Assembly: GCF_003391395.1 (NCBI RefSeq)
Contig: NZ_CP024190.1
Coordinates: forward strand, 1,922,001-1,986,000
Reading direction: 5' to 3'
Source: Mycobacterium marinum
GTDB lineage: Bacteria; Actinomycetota; Actinomycetes; Mycobacteriales; Mycobacteriaceae
DNA: 64,000 nucleotides
Below are positions 17,222 through 26,251 of the stretch, one piece after another (the stretch's first letter is position 1; each line of letters starts with the position of its first letter). Below the pieces are notes generated by a model, which searched no databases, was not told the DNA's origin, and was given only the letters and a program-made list of their open reading frames with translations. A program made the position numbers and the translations under genes.

Positions 17222-17923
17222 CTACAGCCGGCGCGCGAGTTCGTCGGCCGCGGCCAACAGGTCGGCGGCCCAACGCGCCCCGGGCCGTCGACCGATCCGG
17301 TCGATCGGACCGGATACCGATATGGCGGCGACGACGACACCGCGGCTATCGCGCACCGGCGCCGAGACGCTTGCCACTCCGGGTTCGCGCTCGGCCACGC
17401 TCTGCGCCCAACCCCGGCGGCGTACTTCGGCCAGCACCCGGTCGGTGAATTTGGCGGTTGGTAGGACGGCTTGCTGGGTGGCCGGGTCGCTGTGGGCCAG
17501 TAGCACCTTGGCTCCGGAGCCCGCCGTCATCGGTAGCCGGGCGCCGACCGGAACCGTATCGCGAAGGCCCGCAGGTGGTTCCAGCGCCGCCACACACACC
17601 CGTGACGTGCCTTCGCGGCGGTACAGCTGCACGCTTTCGCCGGTGGTCTCGCGCAATCGGGGCAGCACGGTCGCGCCGGCGGTCAGCAGGGGATCGTCGA
17701 CATGGGCCGCGAGCTCGGTGATCGCGGGGCCCAGGCCCCAGCGTCCGTCCTCGTCCCGCCCCAGCAGGCGATGGACCTCTAGGGCCGCCGCCAGCCGGTA
17801 TGCGGTGGCTCTGGGCAGGCCGGTCCGTTCGCATAGTTCGGCCAAACCGCAGGGTGATTCCGCGGTGGCGCGCAACAGACCCACCGCTTTGTCGATGACG
17901 CCGATGCCGCTATCCTGTCTCAC
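17222..17923 (-). CDS. IclR-family transcriptional regulator of leucine genes (Rv2989-like)
   Basis: 233 aa: an N-terminal winged helix-turn-helix (residues 8-70, LAELCERTGLPRATAYRLAAAL) and a C-terminal effector-binding domain (EREPGVASVSAPVRDSRGVVVAAISVSGP). It diverges from leuCD with 82 bp between starts. In actinobacteria the orthologous regulators (NdgR/AreB in Streptomyces, LtbR in Corynebacterium) sit in the same place and control leuCD, so the same role is likely. The GTG start lies inside a TCTC...GAGA dyad, which suggests autoregulation. Confidence 0.9.
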   Translation of the reverse strand: MRQDSGIGVIDKAVGLLRATAESPCGLAELCERTGLPRATAYRLAAALEVHRLLGRDEDGRWGLGPAITELAAHVDDPLLTAGATVLPRLRETTGESVQLYRREGTSRVCVAALEPPAGLRDTVPVGARLPMTAGSGAKVLLAHSDPATQQAVLPTAKFTDRVLAEVRRRGWAQSVAEREPGVASVSAPVRDSRGVVVAAISVSGPIDRIGRRPGARWAADLLAAADELARRL

Positions 17924-17953
17924 AAGGAGATACTAGCGTCTCGCATTATGAGA
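17918..17953. promoter_or_regulatory. Two TCTC-N-GAGA dyads between the IclR gene and leuC
   Basis: TCTC-N5-GAGA at 17918-17930 covers the IclR start codon; a second, longer dyad TCTC-N7-GAGA at 17939-17953 lies 8 bp further. Both have the same half-sites, and together they occupy much of the short divergent intergenic region. They are good candidates for operators of the adjacent IclR regulator. Confidence 0.5.
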
Positions 17954-18005
17954 TGGAACCCTCATTGATCGCGAGCCGCGGATACACGAATCGAGGCAAT
18001 TCGAG

Positions 18006-19427
18006 ATGGCACTGCAGACGCGCGAGGCGCGCACGCTGGCTGAGAAGGTCTGGGACGACCACGTCGTGGTGTCCGGTCGGAACGAGGCTCCCGACCTGAT
18101 CTACATCGATCTGCATCTGGTGCATGAGGTCACCAGCCCGCAGGCATTCGATGGTCTGCGCCTGGCCGGCCGCCCGGTGCGACGGCCCGATCTGACCATC
18201 GCCACCGAGGATCACAATGTGCCGACCGTCGATATCGATAAGCCGATCGCCGATCCGGTGTCTCGGACCCAGGTGGAGACATTGCGGCGTAATTGCGCGG
18301 AATTCGGCATCCGGCTGCACCCAATGGGTGATGTCGAGCAGGGCATCGTGCACGTCGTGGGACCTCAGTTGGGCCTCACTCAGCCGGGAATGACCATCGT
18401 CTGTGGTGACAGCCACACTTCGACACATGGCGCGTTCGGTGCCTTGGCGATGGGCATCGGCACTTCCGAAGTCGAGCATGTGCTCGCAACACAGACGCTG
18501 CCGTTGCGGCCGTTTAAGACGATGGCGGTCAATGTGGATGGGCAACTACCCGCAGGAGTGTCGGCCAAGGACATCATCCTTGCGCTGATCGCCAAGATCG
18601 GCACCGGCGGTGGGCAGGGGCACGTCATCGAATACCGGGGCAGCGCCATTGAATCGCTGTCCATGGAAGGCCGGATGACGATCTGCAACATGAGCATTGA
18701 GGCCGGCGCCCGAGCCGGGATGGTGGCGCCGGACGAGACCACTTACGAGTACTTGCGAGACCGGCCACACGCCCCAACCGGTGCCCAGTGGGATGCCGCG
18801 CTTGGGTACTGGCAACAACTGCGGACCGATCCTGGCGCCGTCTTCGACACCGAGGTCCATCTCGACGCCGCCGAGCTGAGCCCCTTTGTTACGTGGGGAA
18901 CCAATCCCGGCCAGGGCGTGCCGCTTTGCGCCACGGTGCCCGATCCCGAGCTCATCGGCGATGACGGCGAGCGCCAGGCCGCCGAGAAAGCATTGGCGTA
19001 CATGGACCTTGAGCCAGGAAAAGCCATGCGCGATATCGCGGTCGATGCCGTGTTCGTCGGGTCGTGCACCAACGGCCGGATCGAGGATCTGCGGGTCGTG
19101 GCCGAAGTGCTGCGTGGCCGCAAGGTCGCCCCAGGGGTGCGAATGCTCATCGTTCCCGGCTCCATGCGGGTGCGTGCCCAGGCCGAGAAGGAGGGTCTGG
19201 GTGAGGTCTTCACGGTCGCGGGCGCCGAATGGCGGCAGGCGGGATGCTCTATGTGCCTAGGGATGAACCCCGATCAGCTCGCACCGGGGGAGCGCTGTGC
19301 GGCGACGTCCAACCGCAACTTCGAGGGGCGCCAGGGCAAGGGCGGGCGGACACATTTGGTCTCGCCGGCGGTGGCCGCTGCAACCGCGGTTCGCGGCACC
19401 CTATCCGCGCCTGCCGATTTGAATTGA
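18006..19427 (+). CDS. leuC: 3-isopropylmalate dehydratase large subunit
   Basis: 473-aa aconitase-family subunit that, with LeuD, isomerises 2- to 3-isopropylmalate. The three [4Fe-4S] cysteines are at 354 (VGSCTNGRIEDLR) and 414/417 (GCSMCLGMN). Other conserved segments: TEDHNVPT, VCGDSHTSTHGAFGALAMGIGTSEVEHV. The length and N-terminus (MALQTREARTLAEKVWDDH) match the M. tuberculosis protein. No strong Shine-Dalgarno precedes the ATG. leuD follows 24 bp downstream. Confidence 0.97.
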   Translation: MALQTREARTLAEKVWDDHVVVSGRNEAPDLIYIDLHLVHEVTSPQAFDGLRLAGRPVRRPDLTIATEDHNVPTVDIDKPIADPVSRTQVETLRRNCAEFGIRLHPMGDVEQGIVHVVGPQLGLTQPGMTIVCGDSHTSTHGAFGALAMGIGTSEVEHVLATQTLPLRPFKTMAVNVDGQLPAGVSAKDIILALIAKIGTGGGQGHVIEYRGSAIESLSMEGRMTICNMSIEAGARAGMVAPDETTYEYLRDRPHAPTGAQWDAALGYWQQLRTDPGAVFDTEVHLDAAELSPFVTWGTNPGQGVPLCATVPDPELIGDDGERQAAEKALAYMDLEPGKAMRDIAVDAVFVGSCTNGRIEDLRVVAEVLRGRKVAPGVRMLIVPGSMRVRAQAEKEGLGEVFTVAGAEWRQAGCSMCLGMNPDQLAPGERCAATSNRNFEGRQGKGGRTHLVSPAVAAATAVRGTLSAPADLN

Positions 19428-19451
19428 ACTCAAACAAACAGAGGAAGAGTC

Positions 19452-20048
19452 ATGGAAGCCTTTGACACCCACACCGGAATCGGTGTACCGCTGCGCCGGT
19501 CCAATGTCGACACCGATCAGATCATTCCCGCGGTTTTCCTGAAGCGTGTCACGCGAACCGGTTTCGAGGACGGGTTGTTCGCCAGCTGGCGCTCGGATCC
19601 GTCATTCGTGCTAAACCTCAGCCCCTTTGACCGGGGCTCGGTGTTGGTGGCCGGGCCGGATTTCGGCACCGGATCCTCCCGCGAGCATGCCGTCTGGGCG
19701 CTCATGGACTACGGATTCCGGGTGGTCATCTCGTCGAGGTTCGGCGATATCTTTCGCGGGAACGCGGGCAAGGCGGGTCTGTTGGCCGCCGAAGTCGACC
19801 AAGATGGCGTTGAACTTCTTTGGAAGCTCATCGAGCAGAGTCCAGGTTTGGAAATCACTGTCAATCTTCAAGATCGAAATGTGATTGCGGGAACAGTGGT
19901 GCTGCCGTTCAGGATTGACGACCACACCGCGTGGCGACTCCTTGAAGGTCTTGACGATATAGCCCTTACGCTGCGGAAACTCGATGCAATCGAGGCATAT
20001 GAGGCTGGTTATCCGGCGTGGAAACCGCGCACTTTGCCTACCTCCTGA
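19452..20048 (+). CDS. leuD: 3-isopropylmalate dehydratase small subunit
   Basis: 198-aa swivel-domain partner of LeuC. Family motifs: RSNVDTDQIIPAVFLKRVTRTGF near the N-terminus and GPDFGTGSSREHAVWALMDYGFRVVISSRFGDIFRGNAGKAG forming the substrate-contacting loop (about 70-115). Ribosome site AGGAAGAG precedes the ATG. Same transcript as leuC. Confidence 0.97.
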   Translation: MEAFDTHTGIGVPLRRSNVDTDQIIPAVFLKRVTRTGFEDGLFASWRSDPSFVLNLSPFDRGSVLVAGPDFGTGSSREHAVWALMDYGFRVVISSRFGDIFRGNAGKAGLLAAEVDQDGVELLWKLIEQSPGLEITVNLQDRNVIAGTVVLPFRIDDHTAWRLLEGLDDIALTLRKLDAIEAYEAGYPAWKPRTLPTS

Positions 20049-20138
20049 AGGCCCTTGGGGCGGGGAATTTTCCCTTCCGTGAGCCGCTGTGGTGTGGGCA
20101 AGCAACACCCATTTTGGGGTCACTCCACCGGTCAAGGG

Positions 20139-20155
20139 CGGCAATCGGATTGCCG
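20139..20155 (+). terminator. Short hairpin downstream of leuD
   Basis: A perfect 7-bp stem CGGCAAT/ATTGCCG with a CGG loop lies 90 bp after the leuD stop and 118 bp before hupB. It may end the leuCD transcript. Two GAAATTGCG direct repeats follow within the hupB upstream region. Confidence 0.4.
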
Positions 20156-20272
20156 AAATTGCGTTCGACGGGTCCTGAAATTGCGCGTGGCTCTTGGAAA
20201 TCAGGCAGGTGAGGGTTTACCGTGTCCACTAGTCGGTTCCATAAACGAGGACCGCTAGCTTCGGAGGGTTGG

Positions 20273-20935
20273 ATGAACAAAGCAGAGCTCATTGACGTGC
20301 TCACACAGAAATTGGGCTCGGACCGTAGGCAGGCAACCGCGGCCGTCGAGAATGTTGTCGACACCATTGTGCGCGCCGTGCACAAGGGCGACAGCGTCAC
20401 GATTACCGGATTTGGGGTGTTTGAACAGCGTCGCCGTGCGGCCCGGGTGGCCCGCAATCCGCGTACCGGTGAGACGGTGAAGGTCAAGCCGACGTCCGTC
20501 CCGGCATTTCGCCCAGGCGCGCAATTCAAAGCGGTTGTCTCTGGCGCACAGCGTCTCCCGGCGGAGGGCCCGGCGGTCAAGCGTGGCGTGATGGCGAGCG
20601 CCGCTGCCAAGAAGGCAGCAAAGAAGGCTCCCGCCAAGAAGGCCGCGACCAAGACCGCTGCCAAGAAGGCCGCGACCAAGGCTCCCGCCAAGAAGGCCGC
20701 GACCAAGGCTCCCGCCAAGAAGGCCGCGACCAAGGCTCCCGCCAAGAAGGCCGTGACCAAGGTCACCAAGGCTCCGGCCAAGAAGGTGACCAAGGCAACA
20801 GTGAAGAAGACTGCCGCCAAGGCTCCAGTCCGCAAGGCTGCGACCAAGGCACCCGCCAAGAAGGCTGCGGCAAAGAGGCCGGCCACCAAGGCTCCCGCCA
20901 AGAAGGCGACGAGCACCCGGCGCGGTCGCAAGTAA
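20273..20935 (+). CDS. hupB: Histone-like DNA-binding protein HupB (HU with lysine-rich tail)
   Basis: 220 aa. Residues 1-90 are a standard HU domain (MNKAELIDVLTQKL, GDSVTITGFGVFEQRRRAARVARNPRTGE, KPTSVPAFRPGAQFKAVV). The remainder is an H1-like tail of KAAT and PAKK repeats that binds DNA non-specifically and is a site of acetylation/methylation in characterised mycobacteria. ATG 20273 is chosen for its GGAGGG ribosome site and because the HU domain begins exactly there. The tail is a few residues longer than the 214-aa M. tuberculosis protein, consistent with repeat number variation. Confidence 0.97.
   Translation: MNKAELIDVLTQKLGSDRRQATAAVENVVDTIVRAVHKGDSVTITGFGVFEQRRRAARVARNPRTGETVKVKPTSVPAFRPGAQFKAVVSGAQRLPAEGPAVKRGVMASAAAKKAAKKAPAKKAATKTAAKKAATKAPAKKAATKAPAKKAATKAPAKKAVTKVTKAPAKKVTKATVKKTAAKAPVRKAATKAPAKKAAAKRPATKAPAKKATSTRRGRK
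20624..20758 (+). repeat. 27-bp tandem repeats in hupB
   Basis: Five consecutive 27-bp units encode the nonapeptide KAPAKKAAT or variants. Units 1, 3 and 4 are identical; unit 2 (20651-20677) carries KTAAKKAAT and unit 5 (20732-20758) ends in VT. The high nucleotide identity makes this stretch prone to length change by slippage. Confidence 0.93.
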
Positions 20936-20943
20936 GTCAGCTC

Positions 20944-20997
20944 ACACGCAGATACCCTTCGGGGGGCAGCGATGCCCCCCGAAGGGTATCTGCGTGT
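20944..20997. terminator. Strong bidirectional terminator between hupB and mutT1
   Basis: A perfect 25-bp stem (20944-20968 with 20973-20997) closed by a GCGA tetraloop of the GNRA class. It lies between two converging genes and its right arm reaches the stop codon of mutT1, so it can terminate both transcripts. Confidence 0.9.
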
Positions 20998-21935
20998 TAG
21001 GCCCGCACGTTGGCTGCCAGCGCGCCGCCGATGTGGTCGGCGGCGATGACGCGGCCGCCGGATAGCGACAGCACCCACGTACTGCCTTTGTGGTTGCGCG
21101 ATCTGTCGGAGCGGACGCCGTCGCGTTCGCACCACCAAGCGATCAGGTCCGGAATCACCTTGCCCTGCGAGCAGATCACGGGTGTGCCGTCGCGCGTAGC
21201 GATCTGCAGTAGCCGTTGCCGACCGCGCTTGGCGTTCTTGGCGTAGGCCTCTTCGGTGAGGGTGCGCTCGTTGTGGATGACCACTCCCAATTCCTCGGCC
21301 AGTGGCTGCACCGTCTGATGGCAGCGCAGCCGGTCGGCCGCGAACACCGTGTCGGCGCCGAAAGCCAGCAGCTGTGGCACGAGTGCCTCGGCCTGGGCTC
21401 GTCCCTTCTTGTCGAGTGGCCGTTGGGTGTCATCTCCGGAGAAGCGTGACTTGCTGCCAGCGCTGCCGTGCCGGACCACCAGGACGGTCTTGGTATCCGC
21501 CGGCTTTTTGCCGAACCGCCGCAAGACCTTTCGATCCTGTGCGTAGTCAAGCTTGGTCATCGCGTCGGCGACCGGTAACCAGATCAGCTTGTCGACCTCG
21601 TTTCCGGCGGTGAACTCCCCGCCGAGGCTGCGCGCGGCCCAGTAGTAGACCTTCTTGAGGCCCTGCTCGACGGGATAGCTCACCATGATCAGTCGCCTGC
21701 CGAGATGGGCGTGCTGGCCCGTCTCCTCGCACACCTCACGCGCGGCCGCAACCGCTGCGGTCTCGCCGGGATCCACTTTGCCTTTGGGCAGCGACCAGTC
21801 GTCATAGCGAGGGCGGTGGATCAATGCAATCTCGATTGCCCCCTTGGCCTTTCCCGGGCGCCACAGCACCGCACCGGCGGCGTATACGATTCGGTCTCCC
21901 GAGCGTCGGCGGACAGACGAGCTGGGGATCGACAA
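20997..21935 (-). CDS. mutT1: Nudix hydrolase MutT1 with histidine-phosphatase domain
   Basis: 312 aa in two domains. The N-terminal Nudix domain has a complete Nudix box at residues 52-74 (GKVDPGETAAVAAAREVCEE then TG). The C-terminal half is a histidine-phosphatase-like domain (VLVVRHGSAG, about 150-160). The mycobacterial MutT1 sanitises 8-oxo-dGTP and diadenosine polyphosphates. It lies 79 bp downstream of ppk on the same strand, linking nucleotide-pool cleaning with polyphosphate metabolism. Confidence 0.94.
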   Translation of the reverse strand: MSIPSSSVRRRSGDRIVYAAGAVLWRPGKAKGAIEIALIHRPRYDDWSLPKGKVDPGETAAVAAAREVCEETGQHAHLGRRLIMVSYPVEQGLKKVYYWAARSLGGEFTAGNEVDKLIWLPVADAMTKLDYAQDRKVLRRFGKKPADTKTVLVVRHGSAGSKSRFSGDDTQRPLDKKGRAQAEALVPQLLAFGADTVFAADRLRCHQTVQPLAEELGVVIHNERTLTEEAYAKNAKRGRQRLLQIATRDGTPVICSQGKVIPDLIAWWCERDGVRSDRSRNHKGSTWVLSLSGGRVIAADHIGGALAANVRA

Positions 21936-22014
21936 GTTAACTCCTGCAGGTCAATTCGGCCTGGGCCGCACGCGGTCGGTTAGGTGGCACAAAACTCGCC
22001 GGAGTTTCACAGTG

Positions 22015-24261
22015 TTAGGGGCTGCGGTGCCGCTCCATCAGTGATACCTGATGGTCCCGAACGGTACGGCCTTCCTGAGGCGACGCGGTCCATTGACCGT
22101 CGGGCCCCAGTTCCCAGCAGCGGGTGGCAGGGTCGAGTGCGGACTCGAACAAGTCGTCCAACTGCGCGGTCAGCCGCGGGTCCTTGACCTGAGCCATCAC
22201 CTCCACCCGCCGATCGAGATTGCGGTGCATCATGTCGGCGCTGCCGATCCAGAATTCGTCAATCGCGCGGAAATGCAGGATTCGCGAATGCTCTAGAAAT
22301 CGGCCGAGAATCGAGCGGGCGGTGATGTTTTCCGAGAACCCCTTGGCCCCGGGGCGCAGCGCGCAGATGCCACGCACCACGACCTCGATCCGGACCCCCG
22401 CTTGCGAAGCGCGGTAGAGCGCGTCGATGACCTGTTCGTCGACGAGGGCGTTCATCTTGAGCCGGATGTGGCCCTTTCCAGCCTGGGGGCCGTGTTCAAG
22501 GTGTGCGGCCACCTCGCGTTCGACGCGTTCAATGATGCCGGCACGAATCCCGTGCGGGGCCACCAACAGATTGCGATAGGACAGCTTTCGCGAGTAGCCG
22601 GTCAACGAATTGAACAGGTCGGTGAGGTCTGCGCCAATGTCGGGCGCGGCGGTCAGCAGGCCGACATCCTCATACAGGCGCGCGGTCTTGCTGTTGTAGT
22701 TTCCCGTCCCGATGTGGCAGTACCGCCGGATCACCGGGCCCTCACGACGCACGACCAGTGCTGTCTTGCAGTGCGTTTTGAGCCCGACGATGCCGTAGGC
22801 CACGTGCACGCCCGCCTGCTCCAGCGCGCGGGCCCAGCGGATGTTGGCCTGCTCGTCGAAGCGGGCCTTGATCTCGACCAGCGCCACTACCTGTTTGCCC
22901 GCCTCGGCCGCGTCGATCAGGGCCCGAACAATCGGCGAATCCCCGGAGGTGCGATACAGCGTCTGTTTGATCGCCAGCACGTTGGGGTCTGCGGCGGCTT
23001 GCTCGATGAACCGCTGCACGCTGGTGGAAAACGAATAGTAGGGATGGTGCACCAAAACGTCACCCTCGCGCAGCGTCGCGAAGATGCTCTTGGGCGTTTC
23101 GCGCTCGGCGAAGGCGGGATGGGTGGCCGGAACGAAGGTCCGATCCTTGAGGGCTGGGCGGTCCAAACCGTAGATCTGCCACAGCGATGAGAGATCCAGC
23201 AGCCCCGGCACCTCGATGACATCCCCGGGATGCACGTCGAGCTCACGCAGCAGCAACTCCAGCATGCCTTCGGTCATGTCGTCGGCAACTTCTAGCCGCA
23301 CCGGCGAACCGAACCGTCGGCGAGCCAATTCCCGCTCGAGCGCCTGCAGCAGGTCTTCGTCGCGATCCTCCTCGACTTCGAAGTCTGCGTTGCGCGTGAT
23401 GCGAAACGCGTGATGCTCGACGATTTCCATCCCGGGGAAGAGCACCGGAAGAAAGGCCGCGATGAGTTCCTCCACGGGCAGGAACCGGTATACGGCCGCC
23501 CCTTCGGCTCCGTCGGTATCTGTTCCGCCCAGTTCGACGAAGCGATCGACGTTGTCGGGCACCTTCACCCGGGCGAAGTGCTGGCCACCGTCTTCGGGTT
23601 GGCGCACCGTGACCGCCAGGTTCAGGCTCAACCCGCTGACAAATGGGAACGGGTGCGCGGGGTCGACGGCCAGCGGAGTCAGTACCGGAAATACCTGCTC
23701 GTGGAAATAGGTCGACAGTTGCTCGCGCTCAGCCTGATCCAGGTCAGCCCACGTGACAACGTAGATGCCTTCCTCGCCGAGCGCGGGCAACACCGAATCG
23801 CGAAACACCCGCGCATGGCGGCTGGCGATACGCTGCGTCTGCTCGCCGATGCGGCCCAGCTGCTCCCGTGGGGTGAGGCCGTCGGCGGACAGAGCCGACA
23901 ACCCCATCTGGTGGCGGCGTTTGAGACCGGCCACCCGAACCATGTAGAACTCGTCGAGATTGGACGCGAAGATGGCCAGGAACTTTGCCCGTTCGAGCAA
24001 CGGCATCGAGTCGTCGGCGGCGAGCGCGAGCACCCGGGCGTTGAACTCCAGCCAGCTCAGTTCGCGGTTGAGGTAGCGGTCCTCGGGCAGCTGATCGGTG
24101 GTCGCGGCCGGCGTCGCGGCCGGCGGTGCCGCCGGGGTCCCGTCGCCTGGCTCCCGTGCGTTCGTGTCTGGCCGTGCCTCTGTGACTGGGCCGGTTTCGA
24201 TTTCGGTCACCCAGCGATCATTGCCTATCACCGGGTGACGTTGCCAGCGCTGAACCGACAT
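22015..24261 (-). CDS. ppk: Polyphosphate kinase 1
   Basis: 748-aa PPK1, which reversibly polymerises ATP gamma-phosphate into polyphosphate. Domains in order: N-terminal helical (YLNRELSWLEFNARVLALA), head domain, and two phospholipase-D-like C-terminal domains. The autophosphorylated histidine is in RRYCHIGTGNYNSKTARLYED and the second site is in RSILGRFLEHSRILHF. A 50-residue N-terminal extension rich in Ala/Pro is normal for mycobacterial Ppk. The start at 24261 is uncertain by up to about 16 codons; in-frame GTGs occur downstream. Confidence 0.95.
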   Translation of the reverse strand: MSVQRWQRHPVIGNDRWVTEIETGPVTEARPDTNAREPGDGTPAAPPAATPAATTDQLPEDRYLNRELSWLEFNARVLALAADDSMPLLERAKFLAIFASNLDEFYMVRVAGLKRRHQMGLSALSADGLTPREQLGRIGEQTQRIASRHARVFRDSVLPALGEEGIYVVTWADLDQAEREQLSTYFHEQVFPVLTPLAVDPAHPFPFVSGLSLNLAVTVRQPEDGGQHFARVKVPDNVDRFVELGGTDTDGAEGAAVYRFLPVEELIAAFLPVLFPGMEIVEHHAFRITRNADFEVEEDRDEDLLQALERELARRRFGSPVRLEVADDMTEGMLELLLRELDVHPGDVIEVPGLLDLSSLWQIYGLDRPALKDRTFVPATHPAFAERETPKSIFATLREGDVLVHHPYYSFSTSVQRFIEQAAADPNVLAIKQTLYRTSGDSPIVRALIDAAEAGKQVVALVEIKARFDEQANIRWARALEQAGVHVAYGIVGLKTHCKTALVVRREGPVIRRYCHIGTGNYNSKTARLYEDVGLLTAAPDIGADLTDLFNSLTGYSRKLSYRNLLVAPHGIRAGIIERVEREVAAHLEHGPQAGKGHIRLKMNALVDEQVIDALYRASQAGVRIEVVVRGICALRPGAKGFSENITARSILGRFLEHSRILHFRAIDEFWIGSADMMHRNLDRRVEVMAQVKDPRLTAQLDDLFESALDPATRCWELGPDGQWTASPQEGRTVRDHQVSLMERHRSP

Positions 24262-24309
24262 CCGTTTGCTGTTTTTGTTCCGTTCATCCCCGCACAGCCG
24301 CCATGCGGG

Positions 24310-24963
24310 CTAGCGATGGTGGGCGACGACTCGTGCAGTCGCCGGTCCGACCCCGAGGCGGCGGGCGGCCGCCAAGTCCGCCGGAGTGTCGACGTCGCAA
24401 CGCAGGCCGGGCCACGCGCCGGTCAGCTCGACGGCCCCGGAACGGCGATGTCGGGCGCTGGAATCCGGCCCGAACTGGGGATCGAGTGCGCTTCCGAAGG
24501 CGCACAGGGCCGCGGTGCCGGTGCCGAGCCGATCGGCGACGAAGCTGCGCTGGTGAACGCGTGCGGCGCAGATCGCATCGGCGAGCTCCTGGGTCTGCAT
24601 CGCAGGCAGATCGCCTTGCAGCACAACAATATTTGGCACGGAACCGGATACCACCTGTTCGGCGGTGAGGATGGCGTTGTTCAGCGGGTCGGGATCACCT
24701 TGGCGAGTCGGGTCGGCCAACACCTCGGCGCCGAGCTCGGTTGCCGCGGCCGCGGCGGATTCGTCCGGTGTGATGACGGTGATCGAGCGCAGGTCGGCTA
24801 CCCGCGCCGCGGCGGTCAAAGTGTCCATCAGCATGGCCAGCACCACACTTTCCCGGGCCGCCGCGGAGAACACCGGGGCCAATCTCGTCTTGGCCGCACC
24901 CAATCGCTTGACGGCGATGATCAGGCCGACATCACCCGTACCGTCGGCCCGTATGCCGCTCAT
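24310..24963 (-). CDS. fbiD: Phosphoenolpyruvate guanylyltransferase (F420 synthesis)
   Basis: 217-aa CofC/FbiD nucleotidyltransferase. The N-terminal LIIAVKRLGAAKTRLAPVFS is the nucleotide-binding signature; VVLQGDLPAMQTQELADAI and GPDSSARHRR... CDVDTPADL are further family segments. FbiD makes enolpyruvyl-diphospho-5'-guanosine, the precursor of dehydro-F420. F420-using enzymes are encoded in this window, notably the ketoreductase at 52475-53632. ATG 24963 (MSGIRADGTGDVGLIIAVK) is preferred over a longer in-frame start at 25020. Divergent from gpsA. Confidence 0.93.
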   Translation of the reverse strand: MSGIRADGTGDVGLIIAVKRLGAAKTRLAPVFSAAARESVVLAMLMDTLTAAARVADLRSITVITPDESAAAAATELGAEVLADPTRQGDPDPLNNAILTAEQVVSGSVPNIVVLQGDLPAMQTQELADAICAARVHQRSFVADRLGTGTAALCAFGSALDPQFGPDSSARHRRSGAVELTGAWPGLRCDVDTPADLAAARRLGVGPATARVVAHHR

Positions 24964-25154
24964 GAAGGCCATCCTGCCAGCGCTGGTTTCGGTGCTACCC
25001 AGCTGCCACCCCGCCGCCACCCGCTTTCACTGGGCTGGCGCCTGCCGCAGTGACCCCCGCCGCAACAGCGTGACGGCGGCCCCTGCCGGGGTCTACTGTG
25101 TAGCGGCTACCGGTGCCGTCGCAAACGACAAATGGGACAAATAGGGGTGTGGGG

Positions 25155-26162
25155 ATGGCCAGCACGGGAACCGTCACGGTGATGGGAGCCGGTGCCTGGG
25201 GCACCGCCCTGGCCAAGGTGTTGGCCGATGCCGGGGGCGAGGTCAAGCTGTGGGCCCGGCGCGCCGACGTTGCCAACCAGATCAACGACAGCCGATACAA
25301 CCCCGACTACCTGCCCGGTACGTTGCTGCCGCCGGGGATCCGGGCCACCGCCGACGCGGCAGAGGCGCTCGCCGGCGCGGATACGGTGCTGCTGGGTGTA
25401 CCCGCGCAGACGATGCGGACCAATCTCGAGCACTGGACAACCCTGATTCCACGTGGCGCGACCCTGGTGAGTCTGGCCAAGGGCATCGAGCTGGGCACCC
25501 TGATGCGGATGAGTCAGGTGATCGTCTCGGTCACCGGAGCAGACCCGGCCCAGGTCGCGGTGATCTCGGGCCCCAACCTGGCTAGCGAGATCGCCGAGTG
25601 CCAGCCCGCTGCCACCGTCGTGGCCTGCAGCGACTCCGGCCGGGCCGTCGCGTTACAACGTGCGCTCAACAGCGGCTACTTCCGTCCCTATACCAACACC
25701 GATGTCGTCGGCACCGAGATCGGGGGAGCGTGCAAAAACGTCATCGCGCTGGCGTGCGGTATGGCCGCGGGCGTTGGCCTGGGGGAAAACACCGTGGCAA
25801 CCATCATCACCCGCGGATTGGCGGAGATCATCCGGCTCGGTATCGCCCTGGGCGCCAAGGGGGCGACGCTGGCCGGGCTGGCCGGGGTAGGTGACTTGGT
25901 AGCGACCTGCACGTCGTCGCGCTCCCGCAACCGGTCGTTGGGCGAGTGCCTAGGCCGCGGCGAGATCCTGCAATCGGCACTGCACAGCAAGGAAGGCCAC
26001 GTCGTGGAAGGGGTGACGTCGTGCGAATCGGTGCTCGCGCTGGCGTCCAGCTACGACGTCGAAATGCCGCTCACCGACGCCGTACACCGGGTCTGCTACA
26101 AGGGCCTGTCGGTAGACGACGCGATCGCGCTGTTGCTGGGGCGTAGTACCAAACCCGAATAG
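25155..26162 (+). CDS. gpsA: NAD(P)-dependent glycerol-3-phosphate dehydrogenase
   Basis: 335 aa. It reduces dihydroxyacetone phosphate to sn-glycerol 3-phosphate for phospholipid synthesis. The N-terminal MGAGAWGTALAKVLADAG motif binds the cofactor; SLAKGIELGTL, ISGPNLASEIA and the catalytic Lys region GGACKNVIALACGMAAG follow, with the C-terminal DLVATCTSSRSRNRSLGECLGRG segment. ATG 25155 (MASTGTVTVMGAG) follows a GGGGTGTGGGG tract acting as ribosome site. ddl lies 90 bp downstream; the same gene order occurs in M. tuberculosis. Confidence 0.96.
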   Translation: MASTGTVTVMGAGAWGTALAKVLADAGGEVKLWARRADVANQINDSRYNPDYLPGTLLPPGIRATADAAEALAGADTVLLGVPAQTMRTNLEHWTTLIPRGATLVSLAKGIELGTLMRMSQVIVSVTGADPAQVAVISGPNLASEIAECQPAATVVACSDSGRAVALQRALNSGYFRPYTNTDVVGTEIGGACKNVIALACGMAAGVGLGENTVATIITRGLAEIIRLGIALGAKGATLAGLAGVGDLVATCTSSRSRNRSLGECLGRGEILQSALHSKEGHVVEGVTSCESVLALASSYDVEMPLTDAVHRVCYKGLSVDDAIALLLGRSTKPE

Positions 26163-26251
26163 GTCAGACCCGTTCTGTCGGCGCCGCCCGATTGCCCTGG
26201 TAAGCGGGTAGTCCGGCCTGGTCGCTCAGCACCCGGTAGCCTCTCCAGGTT

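Noticed and set aside
20624..20758. Regular repeats resembling a CRISPR array
   Set aside because: The 27-bp units are contiguous, without spacers, and encode the HupB tail in frame.
23410..25053. Long plus-strand frame (about 547 codons) over ppk and fbiD
   Set aside because: Both minus-strand genes are well conserved with full active sites; the plus-strand peptide has no recognisable domain.
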